Origin: JBOGDS01 sp050743075
GTDB taxonomy: Bacteria > Actinomycetota > Actinomycetes > Jiangellales > Jiangellaceae
Direction: 5' to 3'
Length of the DNA stretch: 40,078 nucleotides
NCBI GenBank assembly: GCA_050743075.1
Contig: JBOGDS010000027.1
Span: forward strand, 1-40,078
Positions 1 through 6,294 of this stretch are shown here, one piece after another. Positions within the stretch are counted from its first letter, which is position 1, and every line of letters begins with the position of its first letter. The notes beneath the pieces were generated by a model. The model was not told the origin of the DNA. It was given only the letters and a program-made list of their open reading frames with translations, and ran no database searches. A program made the translations under genes and the position numbers.

Positions 1-2
1 CC

Positions 3-188
3 GTCGCGGCAGCCGCGGCCGCCGAGGAGGCTGGCACCGAGGTCGCGGCAGCCCAGGTGGCCGGACACGACCGTGGACCGCGGGGACGCTGGGCGCAGCT
101 GCGGCACCGCCGCCGACGCCCTCTCCCCGAGCCGGAACGGGAGGACGCCGACGTGCCGCTCAGCCAGGAGGGCGGGGTACGGTGGTAG
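3..188 (+). CDS. C-terminal end of an unidentified protein (5' truncated by window)
   Basis: An open frame runs from the window edge to a TAG at 186-188 and would encode the last 61 residues of a protein. It is Ala/Glu-rich at first, then Arg/Pro-rich, and ends in an acidic tail (EREDADVPLSQEGGVRW). No domain is recognisable. The frame stops 33 bases before the thiolase start, on the same strand, so it could be the upstream gene of a short operon. Low-complexity, charged C-terminal tails like this are common on actinobacterial membrane proteins, but nothing here proves that. A competing overlapping frame (73-474) runs through the thiolase and is not credible. Confidence 0.45.
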   Translation, partial: VAAAAAAEEAGTEVAAAQVAGHDRGPRGRWAQLRHRRRRPLPEPEREDADVPLSQEGGVRW

Positions 189-221
189 CTACCCACCGGT
201 AACTTCGCTCGAGGAGGTGCC

Positions 222-1445
222 ATGCCTGAGGCCGTCATCGTCGCAACCGCACGGTCACCGATCGGGCGCGCGGGCAAGGGGTCGCTGGTCGACGTCCGTC
301 CGGACGACCTGGCCACCACCGTCATCCGCGCTGCCCTGGACAAGGTTCCCGCACTGGATCCGGCCACCATCGACGACATCTACGTCGGCTGTGCCGAGCC
401 CCGTGACGAGCACGGCGGGAACATGGCCCGACGGATCGCGGTCCAGCTCGGACTCGACGACGTTCCGGCGGTGACGGTCAACCGGTTCTGCGCATCGTCC
501 GTGCAGTCGGCCCGGATGGCCTTCCACGCGATCAGGGTCGGCGAGGGTGACGTGTTCGTCTCGGCCGGCGTCGAGTGTGTGTCCCGCTACGCCGGCTTCG
601 GCGGCGCCGGTGTCGACCCCGTCGATACGCAGAATCCGCTGTTCGCCGACGCCCAGGCCAGAACGGCCCGCTACGCGGAGACGAACGAGACCTGGCGTGA
701 CCCGCGCGACGACGCTCTGATGCCAGACATCTACATCCAGATGGGCCAGACGGCGGAGAACGTCGCCACGCGGCTCGGCGTCACGCGCCACGATCAGGAC
801 GAGTTCGCCGTGCTCTCGCAGAACCGGGCCGAGCAGGCGATCAAGGACGGCTTCTTCGCCCGCGAGATCACGCCGGTCACACTGCCCGATGGCCGGGTCG
901 TCGACACCGACGACGGTCCCCGGCCGGGCACGACGTACGAGAAGGTCGCCGCGCTGCAGCCGGTGTTCCGTGCGGACGGAACCGTGACAGCAGGTAACTG
1001 CTGCCCGCTCAACGACGGTGCGGCGGCTGTGATCATCATGTCCGACGACCGGGCGAGCGCGCTGGGGCTCATGCCGCTGGCCCGGATCGTGGCGACGTCG
1101 GCGTCGGCGCTGTCCCCGGAGATCATGGGACTGGGGCCGGTCGAGGCGACGCGACGCGTCCTGGCCCGCACCGGCATGACCATCGACGATGTCGACCTGG
1201 TCGAGATCAACGAGGCGTTCGCCGCCCAGGTGGTACCGAGCGCCCGCCGGCTCGGGATCCCTTACGAGAAGCTCAACGTCCACGGTGGGGCGATCGCACT
1301 CGGGCACCCGTTCGGCATGACCGGTGCTCGGATCATGACGACGTTGCTCAACGGCATGCAGTCCACCGGCGGCACCATCGGCCTGGAGACGATGTGCGTC
1401 GGCGGCGGCCAGGGCATGGCGATCGTGCTGGAGCGCCTCGCCTGA
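222..1445 (+). CDS. Acetyl-CoA acetyltransferase / thiolase family protein (FadA/AtoB-like)
   Basis: A 407-residue thiolase, the usual length for the family. It should catalyse thiolytic cleavage of 3-ketoacyl-CoA or the reverse Claisen condensation in the cytoplasm. All catalytic landmarks are visible: the nucleophilic Cys90 in NRFCASS, the NEAFAAQ motif, His362 in GGAIALGHPFG, and the second active-site Cys392 in ETMCVGGGQG. The ATG at 222 is preceded by a strong ribosome-binding site (GAGGAGG, about 5 nt upstream). Without its partner genes nearby (no hydratase/dehydrogenase fusion, no acyl-CoA dehydrogenase) the pathway is open; degradative fatty-acid or sterol side-chain beta-oxidation is more likely than acetoacetyl-CoA biosynthesis. 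Its stop codon abuts the stop of the convergent lipoprotein gene with no spacer, so no room exists for a conventional terminator between them. Confidence 0.93.
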   Translation: MPEAVIVATARSPIGRAGKGSLVDVRPDDLATTVIRAALDKVPALDPATIDDIYVGCAEPRDEHGGNMARRIAVQLGLDDVPAVTVNRFCASSVQSARMAFHAIRVGEGDVFVSAGVECVSRYAGFGGAGVDPVDTQNPLFADAQARTARYAETNETWRDPRDDALMPDIYIQMGQTAENVATRLGVTRHDQDEFAVLSQNRAEQAIKDGFFAREITPVTLPDGRVVDTDDGPRPGTTYEKVAALQPVFRADGTVTAGNCCPLNDGAAAVIIMSDDRASALGLMPLARIVATSASALSPEIMGLGPVEATRRVLARTGMTIDDVDLVEINEAFAAQVVPSARRLGIPYEKLNVHGGAIALGHPFGMTGARIMTTLLNGMQSTGGTIGLETMCVGGGQGMAIVLERLA

Positions 1446-2615
1446 TCACGGCAGGACGAGGCGCCACAGTGCGGCGCTCGTCGCGTCGAAAACGGCTACC
1501 GCTGCCACCCCGCCGGCCAGGGCGACGGCGACCTGGACGTGCCTGCCGGACGGCGCTCCTGGCGGGCCGGGCAGGGCACGCCAGTCCTCGCCGGCCCCGA
1601 CAGCGAGCACGGGCTCGTCACCCCGTCGCCCAGCGGCCAGCACCGTTCCCCCGTCGGCGGCCAGCCCGGTGACCGCCGGTGTGTCGTCCCACTCCGGCAC
1701 CCGGGTGGCCTCCCACCCACCATCCGCGGAGAGCCTCCACACCACGGCCTCGCTCCGACCCTCCTCGGTGACGACGCCTCCGGCCACCGACCCGGCCACA
1801 GCCGTCACCGAGACGGAGCCGCCCACCCCGAAGTCGTCGCCCTGTGCCGAGCGGGCCCAGCGCCGTCCGTCCGACGAGGTCCAGATCACACCGGCCGTGT
1901 CGAGCGAACCCAGGCCGCGGTAAAGCACGTCGCCGGCCGCCAGGTACCCGTCGGAACCGCCGGCGACGGCGAGTGCGCGCCCCAGCTCGTCGGCTGCGCT
2001 CGACAAGCTCGGGTCGTCGTCCACCAGCGTGAAGGCATGCCCGTCGGCAGACACCCACACGACGGCGCCGGTGCGGTCGTTCGCGGCCCGGCGTGTCCCG
2101 ACGATCACGAATCCGGCCGGCCCGTCCGTGACCGCCCGCACCGAGATCGCCCGCGGGCCGCCGTAGAGCTCGAACGGTGCCGCCACCTCGCGCATGACCT
2201 CGCCGTCGAGCACCCAGGTCGCCGTGCGCGGGTTGCCGTGAGCCCCGCCGGAGGCGGCGCCGACGGCCACGACGCCGGCCGGGCCGGCCGCCACCGAGTA
2301 GAGCTCCGCGCGCTCGCCGTAGAAGCTCACCGGTGCGATGGGCACCGGGGTCCACGCGTGGGCGTCGGCGGAACGCCAGGCGGCCGCATGGCGGTTCCCG
2401 TCGGCGTCAGTGGTCGAGCCGACGGCCCAGAACTCGTCGCGGCTGTGGTCGACGGCGACCACCCGGGCCACGGCTTCCGGGTCGTTGGGAAGGTCGACCA
2501 CCTCATAGGCGGGCGCGGACGGCGTGTCGTCCGAGCAGGCGACAAGCGAGGCCCATGCCAGTGCGACGACGATCGCCGCGGCCGACCGCCGTCGCAGCCG
2601 GGCCGGCGATGACAC
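1446..2615 (-). CDS. Secreted lipoprotein, probable beta-propeller-like repeat protein
   Basis: A protein of 389 residues if started at the GTG at 2615. That start gives a textbook lipoprotein signal: positively charged RLRRR, a hydrophobic stretch, and lipobox SLVAC with Cys27. The reading frame extends to another GTG at 2684, but the added 23 residues (starting MAAGWFQTDEL) would bury the signal peptide, so the inner start is preferred; neither has a convincing ribosome-binding site. The mature part is dominated by repeats of the type (V/I)W(V/T)S(A/S)DG(H/R)xF/W, resembling Asp-box/BNR turns of beta-propellers, each separated by Gly/Ala-Val strands. It is expected to be anchored on the outer face of the membrane. 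No catalytic motif is seen and the ligand is unknown. It is convergent with the thiolase gene and ends flush against it. Confidence 0.75.
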   Translation of the reverse strand: MSSPARLRRRSAAAIVVALAWASLVACSDDTPSAPAYEVVDLPNDPEAVARVVAVDHSRDEFWAVGSTTDADGNRHAAAWRSADAHAWTPVPIAPVSFYGERAELYSVAAGPAGVVAVGAASGGAHGNPRTATWVLDGEVMREVAAPFELYGGPRAISVRAVTDGPAGFVIVGTRRAANDRTGAVVWVSADGHAFTLVDDDPSLSSAADELGRALAVAGGSDGYLAAGDVLYRGLGSLDTAGVIWTSSDGRRWARSAQGDDFGVGGSVSVTAVAGSVAGGVVTEEGRSEAVVWRLSADGGWEATRVPEWDDTPAVTGLAADGGTVLAAGRRGDEPVLAVGAGEDWRALPGPPGAPSGRHVQVAVALAGGVAAVAVFDATSAALWRLVLP

Positions 2616-2781
2616 TTGCAACCGGCCGACGCTCGGGGCAAGCGCCGGGGCGAGCTCGTCGGTCTGGAACCACCCGGCTGCCACGGCGGTGAGACTAATC
2701 GGCTGCGCCGTTGGGCTTGTGCCGCAAGCGGCCGTCAGGCAGTCTCATGAGACGGAGCCCTCGATGCCACTGGAGGCCACC

Positions 2782-3012
2782 ATGAGCCTGAACCACTCCG
2801 AGGAGACCCATCGCAACTTGGTCGCCAGAGTCCCCCAAGCGACCGGACGAGAACTCCCCGAGTGGTTCCAAGCTCTCGAAGACGGGCCCCGGTTCCTGCG
2901 CTTCGATGACCGGGTGCGATGGCTGCGCGACGAGCACGGCCTCGCGCACGGCCATGCGACCGCGATCGTGCACGAGCACGACCTGCGCCGCGCTCAGCGT
3001 TCCTTCGAATAG
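2782..3012 (+). CDS. Small DUF4287 domain protein
   Basis: A 76-residue protein matching the DUF4287 pattern: a short N-terminal helix with 'TGRELPEWFQ', then 'RVRWLRDEHGLAHGHATAIVHEH' near the C-terminus. The whole protein is just this domain, which is typical of the family. Function is unknown; the family is cytoplasmic and often occurs next to or fused with DUF5655. The ATG at 2782 is chosen because GGAGG at 2772-2776 lies 5 nt before it; the same frame is open much further upstream (an ATG at 2764 and beyond), but that part overlaps the promoter region of the divergent lipoprotein gene. A two-tier hairpin begins 13 nt after its stop. Confidence 0.8.
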   Translation: MSLNHSEETHRNLVARVPQATGRELPEWFQALEDGPRFLRFDDRVRWLRDEHGLAHGHATAIVHEHDLRRAQRSFE

Positions 3013-3025
3013 CCGCCCCGCCCCT

Positions 3026-3077
3026 TGATCGAAGCGTCATTGTGGGGCCCAGAGCCCCACGAGCGCCGCTTCGATCA
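3026..3077 (+). terminator. 52-nt two-tier hairpin element (copy 1), likely terminator of the DUF4287 gene
   Basis: The outer stem is 11 perfect base pairs (3026-3036 with 3067-3077; TGATCGAAGCG and its complement). An internal loop follows, then a 7-bp inner stem (3042-3048 GTGGGGC with 3054-3060 GCCCCAC) closed by the loop CCAGA. There is no T-run, as is usual for actinobacterial terminators. A second element of the same length and architecture lies at 37036-37087, in the same orientation relative to its upstream gene. Confidence 0.7.
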
Positions 3078-3140
3078 TGGCTACGCGGATGCCGACGTCG
3101 TCGCCTCACAGCGGTACCGCGCCCTGGGGCGGGCATCCGC

Positions 3141-3340
3141 CCGGTCCGTATCACTCTCTCCGGCCGTGCCTGGTTGGGCAGCGGACCAGTCGAGCGGGTC
3201 GAGGTCGCCGTGGACGGCTCCTGGGCGGAGGCGGCTCTGGCAACGCCGGTCGGCGGCTTCGCCTGGCGCGGCTGATCGTTCGATTGGGACGCCACGCCGG
3301 GCGAGAGCACCGCCAGCGTCGGGGTTGCGGTCGCGCGGTT
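3141..3340 (+). pseudogene. Remnant of a sulfite-oxidase-family (Mo-co dimerisation domain) C-terminus
   Basis: The frame 3141-3272 reads VRITLSGRAW, then GPVERVEVAVDGSWAEA and GGFAWRG. This matches the Ig-like dimerisation domain of molybdopterin-dependent sulfite-oxidase-type enzymes, where 'RGRAWSG', 'ARVEVSxDGG.TWAEA' and 'WAWRxWxFxWDATPGEH' are characteristic. The frame is cut by TGA at 3273-3275 exactly where the conserved Trp is expected, and then continues in the same frame with SFDWDATPGES before similarity fades. No cofactor-binding domain precedes it: the preceding bases are a hairpin element and the DUF4287 gene. It therefore looks like a small fossil of a lost gene. The family assignment comes from motif recall and not from an alignment. 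Confidence 0.5.
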
Positions 3341-3366
3341 ACGCGCCCGGAATACTGCGCCGTGTG

Positions 3367-4173
3367 TTACTCGCCGCCTCTCAGGATGGCGAGCAGGCGG
3401 AGCATCTCGACGTAGAGCCACACCATCGTGACCGTCAGCCCGAAGGCGGCGGTCCAGGCGAACTTCGCCGGGATGCCCTGCTGTACCCCCTTCTCGATGA
3501 AATCGAAGTCGAGGATGAGGCACAGCGCGGCCAGCCCGACCGCGAACAGTCCGATCAGCACGCCGAAGATCCCGGTGCGGAAGCCGAACATGCTGTCGCT
3601 CGATCCGAAGACCTGGAACAGCAAGTTGACCAGGCTGAACACCAGGTAGCCGCCCAGCGCGATCAGGACACCGCGCTGGAACTTCGGCGTGACCCGGATC
3701 CGCTTGCTGCGGTACGCCCACAGCGAGACCCCGAAGACGGCGAGCGTCGCCAGCACGGCCTGCGCCACGATGCCGTCGAGGCTGTTGCCGTTGAGCTCCA
3801 TGTTCTCGAACACGTTGCTGATGCCGCCGACGAACAGGCCCTCGAAGGCGGCGTAGGCGAGGATCAGGGGCGGGCTCGGGTTCTTCTTGAACGCGTTGAC
3901 CAGCCCGAGACCCAGGCCCACGATCAGGCCGACGAAGGCGAACTGTGGCTGGAACCAGCCCACGACGGCGCCGACAAGCAGGACGCCGAAGGTGAGGCCC
4001 GTCTTGACCACGACGTCGTCGTAGGTCATCCGGTCCATCTGTACGGATGTCGCCGACGGCGCGGCGTACATGTCCTCCAGTTGTTCGGCGCTCGGCGCGA
4101 CGGTTCCGTAGCCCGTCTGCTGGCGGCCGCTGAAGGCCTCGGTCCGGTTGAAGACCGGGTTCCTGCTCTCCAT
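3367..4173 (-). CDS. Bax inhibitor-1/YccA family membrane protein
   Basis: A 268-residue integral membrane protein with an N-terminal soluble segment (about 55 residues, with FNRTEAF and the YDDVVVKTG entry motif) followed by seven hydrophobic segments. The C-terminal signature LDFDFIEKGVQQGIPAKFAW and the final VWLYVEMLRLLAIL helix are diagnostic of the bacterial Bax1-I/YccA group. Family members are calcium-leak or pH-sensitive membrane proteins or FtsH-modulating proteins; the specific role here cannot be told. The ATG at 4173 follows GGAGGAG with about 4-5 nt spacing. It is transcribed divergently from the aminotransferase-like gene across a 162-nt promoter region, and its end lies beside the oxidase remnant. 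Confidence 0.92.
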   Translation of the reverse strand: MESRNPVFNRTEAFSGRQQTGYGTVAPSAEQLEDMYAAPSATSVQMDRMTYDDVVVKTGLTFGVLLVGAVVGWFQPQFAFVGLIVGLGLGLVNAFKKNPSPPLILAYAAFEGLFVGGISNVFENMELNGNSLDGIVAQAVLATLAVFGVSLWAYRSKRIRVTPKFQRGVLIALGGYLVFSLVNLLFQVFGSSDSMFGFRTGIFGVLIGLFAVGLAALCLILDFDFIEKGVQQGIPAKFAWTAAFGLTVTMVWLYVEMLRLLAILRGGE

Positions 4174-4216
4174 TGCTCTCCTCCACGTCGCCGAGGGTCC
4201 GCCCCTGGCGATCCGC

Positions 4217-4233
4217 TACTGCTGTCAACAGTA
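4217..4233. promoter_or_regulatory. Inverted repeat in the divergent promoter region
   Basis: TACTGCTGTCAACAGTA is a 17-nt imperfect palindrome (arms TACTG and CAGTA, with inner TG/CA also pairing). On the minus strand it contains TTGACA, a consensus -35 hexamer that could serve the Bax-inhibitor gene, although no good -10 follows at 17-18 nt. It could be an operator shared by both divergent genes; the regulator is not identifiable. Confidence 0.35.
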
Positions 4234-4301
4234 CCGATCGGCGCGAGATTCTGGGCATCGGCGTGCACACAAACCAGATGAGCCGCGTCGCCCGCCCGGC
4301 G

Positions 4302-4307
4302 TAGACT
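4302..4307 (+). promoter_or_regulatory. Probable -10 element of the aminotransferase-like gene
   Basis: TAGACT fits the TANNNT -10 consensus of the main actinobacterial sigma factor and lies 28 nt before the ATG at 4336, leaving a leader of about 20 nt. No good -35 is seen at 16-18 nt, which is common in this phylum. The support is positional only. Confidence 0.35.
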
Positions 4308-4335
4308 GCGACGCTACCGACCCCGAGAGCCGACG

Positions 4336-6054
4336 ATGACCCTCGAGCCGCCTGCCGACCTGCCGTCCAGCCTCTTGCTGGAGCGCATCCGCGACTCGGT
4401 GATCGGTGACGACCACGTGCTCGACGGTCCATTCGGGCCGCGCCGGGTCACGTATGCCGACTACACGGCCAGCGGCCGCTCCCTGACGTTCGTCGAGGAC
4501 TTCATCCGTGAACGGGTGCTGCCGAGCTACGCCAACACGCACACCGAGTCCAGCGGGACCGGCTTGCAGACGACGTCGCTGCGCGAAGACGCGCGGCTCA
4601 TCATCCGGGACGCGGTCGGCGGCGACGACGACACCGTGGTCGTCTTCTGCGGTTCCGGTGCCACTGGGGCCGTCGACAAGATGGTCGGGATCCTCGGTCT
4701 GCGCGCCGGCCGCGCCGGCCCGCCTCCGGTCGATGACCGACCGGTGGTGTTCGTCGGGCCGTACGAGCACCACTCCAACGAGCTGCCCTGGCGCGAGTCG
4801 ATCGCCGACGTCGTCGTGATCCCCGAGGATCCCGACGGCCACGTCGACGTCGAGGCGCTCACGTATGAACTGGTCCGTCACCAGGACCGGACTCTGCGCA
4901 TTGGTGCCTTCTCCGCTGCGTCGAACGTGACGGGCATCCTCACCGACGTCCGGGCGATCGCGCGGACCCTGCACGAGCACGGTGCGCTCTCCTTCTGGGA
5001 CTTCGCCGCGGCTGCGCCCTATGTCCAGATCGACATGAACCCCGCCAACGACCCGCTCGCCTACCTTGACGCGATCTTCGTCTCTCCGCACAAGTTCGTC
5101 GGCGGGCCGGGCACGCCGGGCGTGCTCGCCGCACGGCGTGGGCTGTTCGCCAACCCGGTGCCGGTCGTCGTCGGCGGCGGCACGGTCAGCTACGTCAACC
5201 CGTTCGAGCACGACTACGTGCCCGACCCTGTCCATCGCGAGGAGGGCGGCACACCGGCCATCGTGGAGTCGATCCGGGCCGGGCTGGTCTTCCAGCTCAA
5301 GCAGGCGGTCGGTCATGACGTGATCCGGGCCCGGGAGGCGGGCATCGTTCGTGCGGCTGTCGACGCCTGGTCGCGTCACCCGAGCATCGAGATCCTCGGC
5401 AACCTGGATGCCGAGCGGTTGGCCATCATCTCCTTCGAGCTGCGCCGGCCGGGCGGACGCCGCCTGCACCACAACTTCGTGGTCGCTGCGCTCAACGACC
5501 TGTTCGGCATCCAGGCCCGTGGCGGTTGCTCCTGCGCAGGTCCGTACGGGCATCGCCTGCTCTCCATCGACCTGGACATGTCGCATGAGTTCGAGCACGA
5601 GATCGAGCACGGGTATGAAGGCATCAAGCCCGGCTGGACCCGGGTGAGCTTCAACTACTTCATCGACGAGGAGACGTTCCGCTACGTCGTCGAGGCGGTC
5701 CTGCTGCTCGCGTCGCAGGGCTACCGGCTCCTGCCTGAGTACACGTTCGACCCGGCGACCGGCCTCTGGCGGCATCGCAACGGACCGGTCGGTCCCCAGC
5801 TGCGCCTGCAGGACGTCCGCTACGGGGCAGACGGCACCTTGACCTGTCCGGACACCACCCTGACGGCACCGCGCACCGCTCTGCGCGACTACCTCGACGA
5901 AGCTCAGAAGATCCTGGACGCACTTCCCGACCCGCCTACCGACTCCGCCGACACCGCCACTCGCGTGTCGACCGACTTCGAGCGGCTGCGATGGTTCGAG
6001 TTGCCTCCAGCCTGCATAACGGACGTGACGTCCTCGCCCGCGTCGCACGGGTGA
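4336..6054 (+). CDS. Class V aminotransferase / cysteine-desulfurase-like PLP enzyme
   Basis: 572 residues, long for the fold (SufS and NifS are about 400). The fold is recognisable from YADYTASGRSLTFVEDFI near the start, the phosphate-binding GSGATGAVDKMVG, and the Schiff-base lysine Lys253 in FVSPHKFVGGPGTPG. A Cys pair in RGGCSCAGPYGH sits where cysteine desulfurases carry their catalytic cysteine. The remaining 130 or so C-terminal residues (after YFIDEETFRYVVEAVLLLA) include a segment without recognisable motifs. The substrate is unknown: it may be a desulfurase, a selenocysteine lyase or another beta-lyase. No Fe-S assembly, thiolation or molybdopterin genes are adjacent, so the context does not decide. 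Start: the ATG at 4336 with a weak GAGAG upstream. Confidence 0.85.
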   Translation: MTLEPPADLPSSLLLERIRDSVIGDDHVLDGPFGPRRVTYADYTASGRSLTFVEDFIRERVLPSYANTHTESSGTGLQTTSLREDARLIIRDAVGGDDDTVVVFCGSGATGAVDKMVGILGLRAGRAGPPPVDDRPVVFVGPYEHHSNELPWRESIADVVVIPEDPDGHVDVEALTYELVRHQDRTLRIGAFSAASNVTGILTDVRAIARTLHEHGALSFWDFAAAAPYVQIDMNPANDPLAYLDAIFVSPHKFVGGPGTPGVLAARRGLFANPVPVVVGGGTVSYVNPFEHDYVPDPVHREEGGTPAIVESIRAGLVFQLKQAVGHDVIRAREAGIVRAAVDAWSRHPSIEILGNLDAERLAIISFELRRPGGRRLHHNFVVAALNDLFGIQARGGCSCAGPYGHRLLSIDLDMSHEFEHEIEHGYEGIKPGWTRVSFNYFIDEETFRYVVEAVLLLASQGYRLLPEYTFDPATGLWRHRNGPVGPQLRLQDVRYGADGTLTCPDTTLTAPRTALRDYLDEAQKILDALPDPPTDSADTATRVSTDFERLRWFELPPACITDVTSSPASHG

Positions 6055-6101
6055 CCACGACCTGATGCAAGGACGCCGACACCTCGCCCCTGGCCGAGGG
6101 A

Positions 6102-6125
6102 CCGGTGCCGCCGTGGCCGCACCGG
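6102..6125 (+). terminator. Possible terminator of the aminotransferase-like gene
   Basis: CCGGTGC (6102-6108) and GCACCGG (6119-6125) form a 7-bp stem with a 10-nt loop, 47 nt after the stop codon. There is no T-run. In DNA this GC-rich such stems arise by chance, so support is modest. The rest of 6055-6229 shows no coding signal. Confidence 0.35.
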
Positions 6126-6229
6126 AGCCGCGCTTGCTGCCAGCATCACGACCAGCCTCGGGACCCTCCTCTGCGCGAAGCTGCCCCCGTCGCGCAGAAC
6201 GACAGTGCTCAGGTAACCGTCGAACAGCC

Positions 6230-6294
6230 GTCCCGCCGGAGCCGGAGAACTGTCTGGTGCGGCGACGGTTCGCCGCACCAGACCTCGGCGGGAC
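6230..6294 (-). terminator. Nested strong hairpin terminator of the chitinase gene
   Basis: The inner stem is 14 perfect base pairs (6252-6265 with 6270-6283) around the tetraloop CGGT. An outer 9-bp perfect stem (6230-6238 GTCCCGCCG with 6286-6294) closes directly against the chitinase stop codon at 6295-6297. There is no U-tract, as is typical in actinobacteria. It probably also stops transcription arriving from the aminotransferase side. Confidence 0.8.

Noticed and set aside
2735..4432. Minus-strand 565-codon open frame over the Bax-inhibitor gene
   Set aside because: Low-complexity Arg/Gly shadow; the Bax-inhibitor frame has seven membrane segments and a proper ribosome-binding site.
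4225..6048. Minus-strand 607-codon open frame
   Set aside because: It is the antisense shadow of the PLP enzyme gene, whose frame has clear catalytic motifs.
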